64,000 bases of DNA from CAVUBL01 sp963739795 (GCA_963739795.1 CAVUBL010000004.1:1-64000); one strand, 5' to 3'. Positions 10,868-20,420 are shown, counted from the stretch's first letter. Numbers and translations: made by a program. The notes: generated from the letters alone by a model not told the origin.

Positions 10868-12459
10868 ACGATGCCCGGCGGCGGGGGATGGACGTGCGCG
10901 CCCAGGTCTCCATGGTCTTCCACCTGGACAAGTGCATCGGCTGCCACACCTGCTCGATCGCCTGCAAGAACACCTGGACCGACCGTCCGGGCGCCGAGTA
11001 CATGTGGTGGAACAACGTGGAGACCAAGCCCGGGACCGGCTATCCGACCTTGTGGGAGGACCAGACCGAGTACCGGGGCGGTTGGGAGCTCGACGGCAAG
11101 GGCGGGTTGCGCCTGCGCTCCCAGGGGCGCCTCTCAGGGTTGGGGAAGCTGTTCTACAACCCGGCCCAGCCCGGTCTCGACGATTACTACGAGCCCTGGA
11201 CCTACCGCTACCAGGACCTGTTCGACGCGCCGGCGGGCGAAGACCAGCCGACCGCCGTGCCCGTCTCGCAGATCACCGGCGAGCCGATGGAGATCGCGGC
11301 CGGTCCCAACTGGGACGACGACCTCTCGGGCTCGCCGGTCTACGCCGAGAACGACCCGAACCTGGCCGACATCGTCCGCTTCGGGGGCCTGACCGAGGAC
11401 GAGCGGCGGATGCTCTTCGACGTCACCGGGCTCGCCATGATGTACCTGCCCCGGATCTGCAACCACTGCGCGAACCCGAGCTGCGTCGCGGCCTGCCCGT
11501 CGGGAGCCCTCTACAAGCGCGGCGAGGACGGGATCGTGCTGGTCGACCAGGAGACCTGCCGCGGCTGGCGCGCCTGCGTGGTCGGATGTCCCTACAAGAA
11601 GGTCTACTACAACTGGCGCACCGGCAAGTCCGAGAAGTGCATCCTCTGCTACCCGCGCCTCGAGACCGGCCAGCCGCCGGCCTGCTTCCACTCCTGCGTG
11701 GGGCGGATCCGGTTCATGGGGGTGCTGCTCTGGGACGCCTCCCGTCTCGAGGAGGCGGCCAAGGCCCCCCGGGAGGCCCTGGTGGAGGCCCAGCGCTCCC
11801 TCATCCTCGACCCGCGGGACCCCGACGTGGTCCGGGCGGCCGAAGCCGCCGGCATCTCGCCCGAGATGATCGACGCCGCCCGCCGCTCGCCGGTCTACCG
11901 CTACGTCATCGACTGGGAGCTGGCGCTGCCCCTCCACCCGGAGTTCCGGACCCTGCCGTTCCTCTTCTACGTGCCGCCGCTCCTGCCGGTGATGGGCCGC
12001 TCCAGCGAGGGCGTCTACGAGCACCTGACCTCCGGGGCCGAAGCGGGAGCCGCCGACGCCGCGAGCGACCTCTTCGCGCCGGTCGAGCGGGCCCGGGTGC
12101 CGATCTCCTACCTGGCCTCTCTCTTCGCCGGCGGAAACGGCGACCTGGTGCGGCGGGCGCTCCGCCGGCTCCTCGCCGTCCGCTACCTGATGCGCTCGAA
12201 GGACGTGGACGACGTCTCGCCCGAACGGGTCAAGCGGGCACTCCGCGAGGTCGGCCTCACCCCTGTCGACGCCGAGGCGATCTACCGGCTGACCGCGCTG
12301 GCCACCCTCGAGGAGCGGTTTGTGCTGCCGCCGCTCCAGCGCGAGGAGGCCCTGGCCGGGGGACCGGGCGGAGCGGGGGAGGCCGGCGAGAACCTGGCCG
12401 AGGCGTGTCGGATGGAGTGCGGCTTCGGGCCGACCCGCGGGCCGGGGCAGGGGAGCTGA
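10861..12459 (+). CDS. narH: Respiratory nitrate reductase beta subunit NarH
   Basis: This 532-residue iron-sulfur subunit wires NarG to the membrane subunit. Four cysteine groups are visible: 'CIGCHTCSIAC' near residue 25, 'CNHCANPSCVAAC' near 205, 'CRGWRACVVGC' near 235 (with Trp in place of a Cys, as in the 3Fe-4S cluster of E. coli NarH), and 'CILCYPR...CFHSCVG' near 265. The ATG at 10861 overlaps the narG stop within ATGGTGA, so translation is coupled. A long open frame extends upstream in the same frame, but it is an artefact of high GC and is not used. Confidence 0.97.
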
Positions 12460-12460
12460 G

Positions 12461-13105
12461 ATGGCGACGGGCGCCTCGAAGAGGCCGGCCCCGCCCGGCG
12501 GCAGCACCGCCGGAGGCGCCGCAGCCCGCCGCGCCGCGGCGGCGCTGGGCCATCTCTTCGCCTACCCCGTGCGCGAGAGATTCGAGGCCGACCTCGCGCG
12601 AGCCCGAGGGTGCCTCCTGGACGCGGGGGAGACCGAGGCCGCGGACGCTCTGCGCCTCTTCGCGGCCGCCACCGCTCGCCGTTCCTTCGAGGATCTCGAG
12701 GATCTCTACACGCGGACTTTCGATCTCGCTCCGCTCTGCGCGCCGTTCCTCTCGGTTCATCTCTTCGGCCAGGAGAGCTACCGGCGGGCGCGGCTCATGA
12801 CCGGCCTCGCGGAGGCCTACACACGCACCGGCTTCGACCGCGGCACCGAGCTGCCCGACCACCTGGCGATGGTGCTCCAGGCGGCGGAGAGGTTCCCGGA
12901 CGACGAGTGGCGCGAGCTGGTGGCGAAGGTCCTCGGCCGGGCCCTGGCCCGGATGCAGGGATCCCTCGGTGCGGACGAGCCCTACCGCCATCTGCTGCAG
13001 GCGGTGCGCCTGGCGCTGGGGGTTGCGGACCTGCCGGAAGAGGCGCCCCCCAGGCCCTTGTGGAAGAGACGCGAGGTCGCCCGGGCGGCGGGAGGCGCGC
13101 CATGA
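12461..13105 (+). CDS. narJ: Nitrate reductase assembly chaperone NarJ
   Basis: This 214-residue protein of the NarJ/TorD chaperone family helps insert the Mo cofactor into NarG before membrane docking. It is helical, with 'LGHLFAYPVRERFEADL' near residue 30 and the typical 'LSVHLFGQESYRRARLM' near 95. The N-terminal 25 residues are Ala/Gly/Pro-rich and probably disordered. It begins one base after the narH stop with GGGGAG as ribosome site, and overlaps the next gene by 4 nt (ATGA). Confidence 0.92.
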   Translation: MATGASKRPAPPGGSTAGGAAARRAAAALGHLFAYPVRERFEADLARARGCLLDAGETEAADALRLFAAATARRSFEDLEDLYTRTFDLAPLCAPFLSVHLFGQESYRRARLMTGLAEAYTRTGFDRGTELPDHLAMVLQAAERFPDDEWRELVAKVLGRALARMQGSLGADEPYRHLLQAVRLALGVADLPEEAPPRPLWKRREVARAAGGAP

Positions 13106-14448
13106 CCCCGATCTCCGCTTCCGACCTCCTGCTCTTCGTGGGGCTGCCCTACGTCGCCCTCGCCGTGCTGGTCGTCGGTTCTATCGTCCGCTTTCGCCGA
13201 GACCGCTTCAGCTACTCGGCCCGGTCCTCCCAGTTCTTGGAGAGCCGGCGGTTGCTCTGGGGGTCGGTGCCCTTCCACCTCGGGATCCTGCTCCTTCTGC
13301 TGGGGCACCTCGCCCCCTTCGTGGCCCCGGGCGTCTGGCGGGAGCTCACTGCGCGGCGGACGTTTCTCTACGGGGTCGAGGCGGTCGGCGTGGCGGCGGC
13401 GATTCTGGCCGCCCTCGGCCTCACCGTGCTGCTCGCCCGGCGGGTCACCGCGGGCCGGGTGCAGCCGGTCTCGACCGTCCTCGACCTGATCGTGGTGAGT
13501 CTGCTCCTGGCGCAGGTGGTGGTCGGCCTGGGAGTCGCGCTCGGCGACCGATGGGGGGCCGCCTGGTCCCCAGCCACCACCACGCCCTACCTGTGGAGCC
13601 TCCTGACCCTGCGGCCCGAGGTTTCGTACGTGGCGGCGCTGCCTCCCCTGGTCAAGCTCCACCTGGCCGGGGCCTGGGTGATCTTCCTCCTGGTGCCCTT
13701 CACCCGGCTTGTGCACGTCTTCTCGGTGCCCGTCGGGTACTTGACGCGGCCGCTCCAGAGGGTCGTCTGGGCGACCTCCCGGCGCCTCGAGGCCGCCCAT
13801 GGGGAGGAGCGGCGGCGGGGGGAGGAGCGGCGCTACCTGATCAAAGGGCTCGTGGGTGCCGGAGCGGCCGGGGCCCTCCTCGCGACCGGCGTGTTCGAGA
13901 AGCTCTTCCTCTACCTGCGCGGTCCGGAGATGACCCTCGACGAGGAGGCCGAGCTGCTGCGCAAGCGCCTGGAGCTACTCCAACGGACCGCCGAGCAGCA
14001 CCAGCTCGAGCTCGAGAGGATGCGGAGCCTCTACATTCGGGTGGCGCGCGTGGGCGAGCTGTCCGCGACCGAAGGCAAGTACTTCACCGACTACCAGATG
14101 CGTCCGGCTCTGGCGTTCCGGGGCAAGGACGGACTGCCGCTGCTGATCTCGGCCAAGTGCACCCACCTGGGATGCACCGTCTCGGGCCAGGTCGACACCC
14201 AGGGGCGTCTGCTGTGCCCATGCCACATCTCCTACTTCAACCTCCAGACCGGCATCCCGGAGCCCGGCTCGCCGGCCAAGGCGCCGCTGCCCAAGCTCGG
14301 CTGGGTGCTCCGGGACGCCAGCGGCAACGTCGTGGCCAGCCGCTCTCCCTCGGGCGAGCTCGTGGGCGAGCCGTTCACCGACCTGCTGGACAGCTACGAC
14401 GTCTACATCGCGCGGCAGTTCTCGGAAGCTACGGGCGGGAAGGCGTGA
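13102..14448 (+). CDS. narI: NarI-type heme b subunit fused to a Rieske iron-sulfur domain
   Basis: This 448-residue fusion has an N-terminal half that is NarI: five membrane spans with the four heme ligands His59 and His69 ('PFHLGILLLLLGH') and the later 'KLHLAG...RLVH' pair 18 residues apart, the spacing of E. coli NarI. After residue 235 comes 'RRYLIKGLVGAGAAG', a Tat-like anchor followed by a helix with coiled-coil character. A Rieske domain then follows with 'CTHLGC' and 'CPCHIS' (Cys/His ligands of the 2Fe-2S cluster plus the disulfide Cys pair). The cluster would face the periplasm. Cytochrome b is encoded next, 1 nt after the stop. I know of separate Rieske and cytochrome b genes in haloarchaeal nar clusters, but not of this fusion as a standard form. 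Confidence 0.93.
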   Translation: MTPISASDLLLFVGLPYVALAVLVVGSIVRFRRDRFSYSARSSQFLESRRLLWGSVPFHLGILLLLLGHLAPFVAPGVWRELTARRTFLYGVEAVGVAAAILAALGLTVLLARRVTAGRVQPVSTVLDLIVVSLLLAQVVVGLGVALGDRWGAAWSPATTTPYLWSLLTLRPEVSYVAALPPLVKLHLAGAWVIFLLVPFTRLVHVFSVPVGYLTRPLQRVVWATSRRLEAAHGEERRRGEERRYLIKGLVGAGAAGALLATGVFEKLFLYLRGPEMTLDEEAELLRKRLELLQRTAEQHQLELERMRSLYIRVARVGELSATEGKYFTDYQMRPALAFRGKDGLPLLISAKCTHLGCTVSGQVDTQGRLLCPCHISYFNLQTGIPEPGSPAKAPLPKLGWVLRDASGNVVASRSPSGELVGEPFTDLLDSYDVYIARQFSEATGGKA

Positions 14449-14449
14449 G

Positions 14450-15538
14450 ATGAGTGTCCTCGACTACCTGAGCGCTCGACTTCCCCTCGAGCACCTCTCC
14501 TTCCGAAGCCTGGTGGAGAAGAAGGACGTTCCGGTTCACCGCCTGAGCTGGGCCTACTACCTGGGCGGGCTGGCCCTGTTCTTCTTCCTCGTCCAGCTCG
14601 TGACCGGTCTCCTACTCCTCTTCTACTACGAGCCCACCGTCTCCGACGCCCACACCTCGGTCGAGCACTTGACCCGCAACGTGGTTGGCGGCGCGCTGAT
14701 CCGCAACCTCCACACCTGGGCCGCCTCGGCGATGATCCTCACGGTGGTCGTCCACCTCTTGACCACGTTCGCGATGAAGGCTTTCTCCAGGCCGCGGGAG
14801 CTCACCTGGGTCACCGGCGTGGGCCTGCTCCTGGTCACCTACGCCTTCGGCTTCACGGGTTATCTGCTTCCCTGGCACCAGATCGCGGTGAACGCCACCA
14901 AGGTGGGGCTCCAGTCCATCGAGCAGATGGGGGCTTATCTGCCGGGCGCGCTGGCTGGGTTGCCGGCTCGCCTCAAGGAGCTCATCCAGGGAGGGCCGGC
15001 GGTCGGACAGGCGACGCTCTCGCGCTTCTACGCCGTCCACGTGGTGGTCCTGCCGCTGGCGGCATTCGCCCTTCTGGGGATCCATCTGCTCTCGGTTCAG
15101 CTCCACGGCATGAGCCCGGGAGTCGACCGGCCCACCGGCCGGACCGAGCGTTTCTTTCCCTTCTTCGTGCTCAAGGACTTCTCCCTCTGGGGGGTGGTCT
15201 TCCTGCTCCTCTTCGTCCTCGCCCTCACCCTACCGTTCGAGTCGTTCTTCAGCTACCCGCTGTTCGAGGCCTACGACGCCCTGGGCTCGACCCCGGAAGG
15301 AATCAAGCCCGAGTGGTACTTCTTCTTCGTCTACTACCCTCTCGAGCTGCTGCCCTTCTGGCTGGTCGCCACGGGCACCGGTGCGGCCCTCGCCGTAGTC
15401 GGCGCCGCGCCGTGGATCTTCCGGCGCACCAGCCGCCGGACCCTCGGCATCCTGGCGGCGGTAGCGGCCCTCTACTTCGCCGTCGCCACCCTCTTCGGCC
15501 AGGCGATCTACGAAATCTTCCGCGGGGGAGTGCGATGA
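14450..15538 (+). CDS. Cytochrome b (bc/b6f-type) of the nar operon
   Basis: This 362-residue membrane protein of the cytochrome b family forms a quinol-oxidising core with the Rieske domain encoded just upstream. The heme ligand pairs are 14 and 15 residues apart ('LHTWAASAMILTVVVH' and 'VHVVVLPLAAFALLGIH'), the b6f-type spacing; proteobacterial bc1 has 14 and 14. The quinol-site motif 'PEWYFFF' is present near residue 285. The extra Cys that binds heme c in b6f is not seen. N- and C-terminal parts are fused in one chain, as in bc1. It overlaps the next gene by 4 nt. By inference it links quinol oxidation to the Nar complex and the two c-type cytochromes. Confidence 0.93.
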   Translation: MSVLDYLSARLPLEHLSFRSLVEKKDVPVHRLSWAYYLGGLALFFFLVQLVTGLLLLFYYEPTVSDAHTSVEHLTRNVVGGALIRNLHTWAASAMILTVVVHLLTTFAMKAFSRPRELTWVTGVGLLLVTYAFGFTGYLLPWHQIAVNATKVGLQSIEQMGAYLPGALAGLPARLKELIQGGPAVGQATLSRFYAVHVVVLPLAAFALLGIHLLSVQLHGMSPGVDRPTGRTERFFPFFVLKDFSLWGVVFLLLFVLALTLPFESFFSYPLFEAYDALGSTPEGIKPEWYFFFVYYPLELLPFWLVATGTGAALAVVGAAPWIFRRTSRRTLGILAAVAALYFAVATLFGQAIYEIFRGGVR

Positions 15539-16176
15539 CGCGGGGCCGACGGATCGCCGCGGCGGCGCTCCTGGCGGTCTGCGTCGCCGGCGCGGTGACG
15601 CCGGCCTGGGCCTACCCCGAGTTCAAGGCCTGGATCGACAAGAGCTCGGGCCGCCACGTGGACTGCGGCTTCTGCCACGCCAACCCGGAGGGACCCGAGG
15701 GCGTTCGACCCGGCCAGATCCGCTCCCTCGACGCCGAGCAGCTCGAGCGCCTGAACGTGGCCCGGGCCGCCTTCGAACCGGGGCAGAAGGTGGCGAATCC
15801 GATCCTGAACGCGTTCGGCAACGAGATCATCGAGCGCCTGGGCAAGCGCCGGTTCCTCCAGATCCGAAGCCAGGACCCCGGGCTCCTCCCCGGCGCCCTC
15901 GAAGCGGCCGGAGACGGCGACAGCGACCTCGACGGCGACGGCATTCCCGACGTCGTCGAGCTCCGCGAGGGCACCGACCCGCTCAATCCCCGCGACGGAG
16001 CACCGTTGAGGTTGCTGGTCGCGAACCTGGCGAGCCACTGGTTCGACATTCTGATGATCGCGCTGGCGACTCTCTGTGGCCTCTACGGTCTCAACCACCT
16101 GTTCGCGTGGGCGAACCGGCGCGGTCGCGACGAGGCCGCCGAGGAGCATCCCACCGGAGGAGGAACACTGCCATGA
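15535..16176 (+). CDS. Membrane-anchored monoheme cytochrome c with calcium-binding loop
   Basis: This 213-residue protein has a signal peptide (1-25), one heme c motif 'CGFCH' near residue 43, an Asp-rich loop 'DGDSDLDGDGIPD' (near 125) of thrombospondin type-3/EF-hand-like form, and a C-terminal membrane span (about 165-187). The ATG at 15535 overlaps the cytochrome b stop, and its own stop overlaps the narK start, so it is embedded in the operon. It probably accepts electrons from the Rieske domain or hands them to the diheme protein encoded at the operon head. The Asp-rich loop is unusual for a cytochrome and may stabilise the complex through calcium. Confidence 0.88.
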   Translation: MTRGRRIAAAALLAVCVAGAVTPAWAYPEFKAWIDKSSGRHVDCGFCHANPEGPEGVRPGQIRSLDAEQLERLNVARAAFEPGQKVANPILNAFGNEIIERLGKRRFLQIRSQDPGLLPGALEAAGDGDSDLDGDGIPDVVELREGTDPLNPRDGAPLRLLVANLASHWFDILMIALATLCGLYGLNHLFAWANRRGRDEAAEEHPTGGGTLP

Positions 16177-17507
16177 CCACGTCTCGTCTCCAGGGCACGC
16201 CGTCCCAGGGGCTGTGGGGCGCCACCCTGGGCTTCTTCGTCGGCTTCGCGGCGGTGGCCCTGTTCGGACCGACCGCCGGGCGCTTCCGGGAGGCGATGGA
16301 CCTCTCGCCCGTGGCGGTGGGCTTCCTGGTGGCGATGCCCGCGCTCTCCGGCTCGCTGCTGAGAATCCCGTTCGCCGCCTGGGTGGACACCACGGGGGGA
16401 CGCAAACCGTTTCTGGTGCTCCTGGGAGCTTCCCTGGCGGGCATGGCGGGGCTCTCCGCGGTGGTCGGCCTGCTCTACCCGGCCCACCTGACGCCAGGCG
16501 TCTACCCGCTTCTTCTCCTGCTCGCGGTCCTCAGCGGCTGCGGCATCGCCACCTTCTCCGTGGGCATCGGCCAGGTCTCCTACTGGTTCCCCCAGCGCCG
16601 ACAGGGAAGGGCCCTGGCGGTCTTCGCAGGGGTCGGCAACCTCGCTCCGGGGATCTTCTCCTTCCTGATTCCGGTGGCTCTGGCCTCGATGGGGCTGGCG
16701 GGCTCGTACCTCGCCTGGCTCGCCTTCCTCGCCGTCGGGACCGTGGGCTACGCCTTCCTGGGACGCAACGCTCCGTACTTCCAGCTCGTCCGGGCGGGGA
16801 CGGCGCCGGCGGAGGCCCGCCGGGAGTCGGCGGAGGCGGGCCAGGAGCTGTTTCCCGCCGGGAGCCTCAAGGAGAGCCTGCGGGTGTCCGCCGCCGTCTG
16901 GCGGACGTGGGCGTTGGTGGTGGTCTACTTCACCACCTTCGGCGGCTTCATCGCCCTCACCGCCTGGCTGCCCACGTACTGGAGCCAGTTCTTCGGCCTT
17001 CCGGTCGTCCTCGCCGGCGCCTTCACGGCGGTCTACTCGATCCTCACCTCGGCGATCCGCATCGTGGGCGGCATCCTGGCCGATCGGCTGCAGGAGGGGG
17101 GCGAGAACACGGGCATCCTGGCGCTCCTCATCATGCTGGCCGGGGCCCTGGTGATGACCGTGGCCCGGGAGTACCAGCTCGCCCTGCCCGGGGTGATCCT
17201 CTTGGCGGTGGGAATGGGGGTGGCCAACGCCGCGGTGTTCAAGATCGTGCCCCAGGCGGTACCGCGGGCGGTGGGCGGGGCGGCCGGCTGGGTGGGCGGC
17301 CTGGGCGCCTTCGGCGGCTTCGCGATCCCGCCGATGCTCGGCTTCGCCGTCCGCGACCTGGGCAAAGCGGGCTACGCCATCGGCTTCATCGTCTTCGTCT
17401 TCCTCGCCCTGCTGTCCCTGGCCATGCTCTGGATCCTCAAGTACATCCCGGAGGAGGCCGAGGCGGAGGTGGAGGTGGGGGAGGAGCGGGCCGCGGCGGC
17501 GCCGTAG
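16173..17507 (+). CDS. narK: Nitrate/nitrite transporter NarK (MFS)
   Basis: This 444-residue major facilitator protein of the NarK/NasA family has about 12 spans. 'FRIPFAAWVDTTGGRKPF'-like sequence in the loop after span 2 and 'GIATFSVGIGQVSYWFP' in the middle of the N-half fit the nitrate-signature region of NarK proteins. It would import nitrate and/or export nitrite for the cytoplasmic NarG site. GGAGGAGGA precedes the ATG at 16173, which overlaps the cytochrome stop by 4 nt. It is the last gene of the operon; the following gene is convergent. Confidence 0.93.
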   Translation: MTTSRLQGTPSQGLWGATLGFFVGFAAVALFGPTAGRFREAMDLSPVAVGFLVAMPALSGSLLRIPFAAWVDTTGGRKPFLVLLGASLAGMAGLSAVVGLLYPAHLTPGVYPLLLLLAVLSGCGIATFSVGIGQVSYWFPQRRQGRALAVFAGVGNLAPGIFSFLIPVALASMGLAGSYLAWLAFLAVGTVGYAFLGRNAPYFQLVRAGTAPAEARRESAEAGQELFPAGSLKESLRVSAAVWRTWALVVVYFTTFGGFIALTAWLPTYWSQFFGLPVVLAGAFTAVYSILTSAIRIVGGILADRLQEGGENTGILALLIMLAGALVMTVAREYQLALPGVILLAVGMGVANAAVFKIVPQAVPRAVGGAAGWVGGLGAFGGFAIPPMLGFAVRDLGKAGYAIGFIVFVFLALLSLAMLWILKYIPEEAEAEVEVGEERAAAAP

Positions 17508-17530
17508 GACCGGTCGCGATCGCCGCGGCG

Positions 17531-18229
17531 CTACTCGAAGGCGAGCCTTTCGAGGGCCGCCGGATCGAGGATCGTGAAGCCGTCGACGGAGGTGGCCACG
17601 ACTCCCTCCTTGCCCCAGCGGCTCATGATCCGGATGCAGGTCTCGATGGTGGTGCCGATGAGGTCGGCGAGCTCCTGGCGGGTGAGGGCCAGGGGGATGA
17701 AGATGCCGCCGTCCGCCGGTTGCCCCAGGTTCTCGGCGAGCTTGAGGAACAGGCGGGCGATGCGGGACTCGATCCGGCCGCCGGTCAGCTCCGCCAGCCG
17801 CTGGGTGAGCTCCACCAGGCGTCGAGTCATGGCCAGCAAGAGGCCGCGCACCAGGGTCGGATGCGTGTCGAGGAGGGCGAAGAACTCCCACCGCGAGATG
17901 GCGACCGCCTCGGCGTCCTCGAGGGCGATGGCGGTCGCCGGGTAGGGCCGCTCCTCGTAGACCGCCACGGCGCCCACGGGGTCTTCGGGACCGAAGATCT
18001 CCAGGATGAGCTGGCGGCCGTCCGGGGTCGCCTTGGAGACCTTCACCTTGCCGGCCGTGACCACCAGGAAGCGGTCGGCGGAGTCCCCCTCCCAGAAGAG
18101 GGTGTCGCCCTTCGCCCAGGACACCAGGTGGGCGACCCGCGCCAGGCGCTCCAGGTCCTCCGCCGGCAGGCGCCGGAAGAGATGAACCCGGTGGAGATCC
18201 TCAGGAGTGATCGCTTGGGTGCTCGCCAT
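17531..18229 (-). CDS. Crp/Fnr-family transcription regulator
   Basis: This 232-residue protein has an N-terminal cyclic-nucleotide-binding-like beta-roll (about 20-125) and a C-terminal winged HTH with 'LTRQELADLIGTTIETCIRIMSRW' (about 175-200), the Crp/Fnr recognition helix. No N-terminal cysteine cluster is present, so it is not an oxygen-sensing FNR proper; a DNR/NnrR-like nitrogen-oxide sensor is more likely. I start at the ATG at 18229, where the family homology begins. It is convergent with narK, 24 nt away, which suggests it controls nitrate respiration, but no binding site was identified. Confidence 0.9.
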   Translation of the reverse strand: MASTQAITPEDLHRVHLFRRLPAEDLERLARVAHLVSWAKGDTLFWEGDSADRFLVVTAGKVKVSKATPDGRQLILEIFGPEDPVGAVAVYEERPYPATAIALEDAEAVAISRWEFFALLDTHPTLVRGLLLAMTRRLVELTQRLAELTGGRIESRIARLFLKLAENLGQPADGGIFIPLALTRQELADLIGTTIETCIRIMSRWGKEGVVATSVDGFTILDPAALERLAFE

Positions 18230-18424
18230 GAGCCGATCCTGACACGGTCTCGGGACCGGTGAAGGATACCCGGCCTGTGGGCCGCTCGACACGGCCGTCG
18301 ACGGCCCGGGAATCTCGGCCCCGATCCCGTCCCGGAGCCTGCCCCACGGGGCGCGTGGTGAGGGAACCCAGCGGGCGGCGTCGTTCTAGCCGTTCGAAAC
18401 CACGACAACGACGGGAGGACGACC

Positions 18425-18952
18425 ATGCCGAGAAGTCACCTTGCTTTCGCCGGCCTCGCCATTGGCGGGCTGCTCTTCGCCACCGGCTGCGCCACCACCA
18501 TCCCGGCCAGCGACCCGACACCACCCGACGTGCGGCTGACCGTCATCGGCGCCGGGCCTACCTTCACCATGACGCCCACCAGCCCCGACGAGAGCCGGAC
18601 GGTGGCAGTTCCCGACGAGGTGACCCTTCTCGCGTCCGCCAAGGACGAGCAAGGGGTCAAGGACGTCTGGATCAGCGGCTCCATGCGCGTGAGCTGCCAG
18701 AGCGGCGACATCGGTCAAGCGACCTTCGTCGAGTACCTGGCCAACAACCCGGAGGATCCCTCAGTGGGCGTGGGCGACGAGGGCGTCGACCAACGCGTCA
18801 CGTTCCTCAAGCTCGACAGCCAGAGGCTCGCAGGCTACTGCCGCGATGGCTTCAACTTCCTGGGGGCCTCAGGAAGCTTCCGGGCGACGGGCCAGAACTT
18901 CCACGGCGGCATGACCTCCACCGCCGTCTTCACGCTCCAGGTCAACCCCTGA
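18425..18952 (+). CDS. Putative lipoprotein of unknown function
   Basis: This 175-residue protein has a signal sequence ending in a lipobox ('LLFATGC', Cys22). The mature part is rich in Thr, Ser, Pro and Val and probably beta-structured, with two further Cys ('VSCQSG' and 'AGYCRDG') that may pair. GGGAGG lies upstream of the ATG. It is convergent with the amidohydrolase gene, 2 nt away. No family is recognised. Confidence 0.82.
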   Translation: MPRSHLAFAGLAIGGLLFATGCATTIPASDPTPPDVRLTVIGAGPTFTMTPTSPDESRTVAVPDEVTLLASAKDEQGVKDVWISGSMRVSCQSGDIGQATFVEYLANNPEDPSVGVGDEGVDQRVTFLKLDSQRLAGYCRDGFNFLGASGSFRATGQNFHGGMTSTAVFTLQVNP

Positions 18953-18954
18953 GG

Positions 18955-20319
18955 TCAGGGCGCTGGGACGATCTCGCCGTTCTTCATCACCCACGCCACT
19001 CGGCGTAGGTTGGCGAGGTCGGCCGACGGGTCGGCGTCGAGCACCACCAGGTCGGCCCGCAAGCCGGGGATCAGCGCTCCGCGGTCGGCGGCCCGGCCCA
19101 CGGTCATGGCGCCGACCCGGGTGGCCGCCCGGATCGCCTCGAGGGACGTGAAGCCGCACTGGTCCACCAGGAGCTCCATCTCGGACTCGACCTCGGGGGC
19201 GGCGTCGAGGTCCACGCCCTCCTTCCCGCCGGGGAACCCGGAGCTGTCGCTTCCGGCGTCGATGAGGACCCCCTTCTCGTGAGCCAGGCGCGTCGCGGCA
19301 TAGGTCCACTCGACGATTCCGGGTCCGACCCGCGAGGGCGTCTCCTTCGCCTCGTGGACGAAGGGGACGACCGTGGCGTCGAGGATCGTGCCGCGCTGGC
19401 GCATCGCCTCGAACAGGGCCACGATGGACGGGGCGTCGGGCGCGACGTGGGCGAAGTCGCCGTGGGCCCGCATGCGGTAGTCCCACGGCACGCGGGGCGC
19501 TGCCTCCCAGACAATGTACGGGGTGTGGGAGATCGTGTCGGCGCCGGCGGCGACGGCGTCGCTCGGCTTGGCCGGAAAGATCGTGGCGTGCGTCCAGACC
19601 AGCATCCCCTGGCGATGGGCCTCCTTCGTCAGGTCGGCGACCAGGGCCGCCGGCAGGTCGGCGTAGAGCTTGACCCCGGTGGCGCCCGTGCCCCGGGCCT
19701 CGGCGAGGGTCAGCGGCACGTCGCTCCGGGCGGTGACCGCCAGCATGTAGGGCGCCTCGCCGAGGACCAGCCCGGTGGAGGCGCCCTGGGCGCGGAAATC
19801 GTCGGCGAAGAAGGACGGCCCCGAGAGGAGGGCGGCGTAGAAGATGTCCGGCCCGGGAAGGGCTCCCGAGGCGGTCTCGCGCGCCAGGTAGCCGACGAGG
19901 CGGTCGTCGCCCGCCATGTCGCGGACGGTCGTGACGCCGTCGTGGAGGAGGGCGCCGAGGAGCTTCCGGTAGCCCTCGACGTCGTCGGCCGCGCCGGTCA
20001 GGTGGACGTGGGCGTCGATCAGGCCCGGGATCACGTACTTGCCCGACAGGTCTCGGATCTCCGCGTCCTTCGGGAGCTCGCCCTGTCCGTCCGGAAAGAC
20101 CGCCGAGATCCGTCCGTGCTCGATCACGAGGGTGGTCGCCGACTGGGGCGGAGCGCCGGTTCCGTCGATGAGCGTGGCGTGGACCAGCGCCGTCGCCGCA
20201 GGGGCGTCCGCCGCGCGAGCGATCGGTGCCGCCCAGACCGCGAGAACCAGCGCCAGCCACAGCGCGCGGAAGATGAGCTTTACGAACGGCTCCGGCCGCG
20301 TGTTGAAAGACGGTGTCAT
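18955..20319 (-). CDS. Secreted amidohydrolase (imidazolonepropionase/prolidase-like)
   Basis: This 454-residue metal-dependent hydrolase of the amidohydrolase superfamily has a Sec signal peptide (about 12-36). Metal-site residues can be seen: 'DAHVHL' (HxH) near 105, 'GVKLYAD' with the candidate carbamylated Lys, 'WTHATI' and 'ISHTPY' His residues, and the Asp of 'DAGSDSSG' near the C-terminal third. Secreted members of this group act on imides, N-acyl amino acids or dipeptides; the substrate is unknown here. I place the start at the ATG at 20319 because it gives a normal signal sequence. Confidence 0.9.
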   Translation of the reverse strand: MTPSFNTRPEPFVKLIFRALWLALVLAVWAAPIARAADAPAATALVHATLIDGTGAPPQSATTLVIEHGRISAVFPDGQGELPKDAEIRDLSGKYVIPGLIDAHVHLTGAADDVEGYRKLLGALLHDGVTTVRDMAGDDRLVGYLARETASGALPGPDIFYAALLSGPSFFADDFRAQGASTGLVLGEAPYMLAVTARSDVPLTLAEARGTGATGVKLYADLPAALVADLTKEAHRQGMLVWTHATIFPAKPSDAVAAGADTISHTPYIVWEAAPRVPWDYRMRAHGDFAHVAPDAPSIVALFEAMRQRGTILDATVVPFVHEAKETPSRVGPGIVEWTYAATRLAHEKGVLIDAGSDSSGFPGGKEGVDLDAAPEVESEMELLVDQCGFTSLEAIRAATRVGAMTVGRAADRGALIPGLRADLVVLDADPSADLANLRRVAWVMKNGEIVPAP

Positions 20320-20383
20320 GGTGTGAATTCCCAGCGCAATTCTATCCCTCTCCACGACCTCGGCGAGCTGGAGCCGGCCCGGA

Positions 20384-20420
20384 CAAAAAAAGACGCCCGC
20401 CATCGAACTCGGCGGGCGTT
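20384..20420 (-). terminator. Rho-independent terminator of the PRC-barrel gene
   Basis: On the minus strand AACGCCCGCC-GAGTTCGAT-GGCGGGCGTC is followed by a run of seven T. It lies 41 nt after the stop of the gene at 20461-20856 and upstream of the amidohydrolase start, so it ends the PRC-barrel transcript. Confidence 0.9.
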
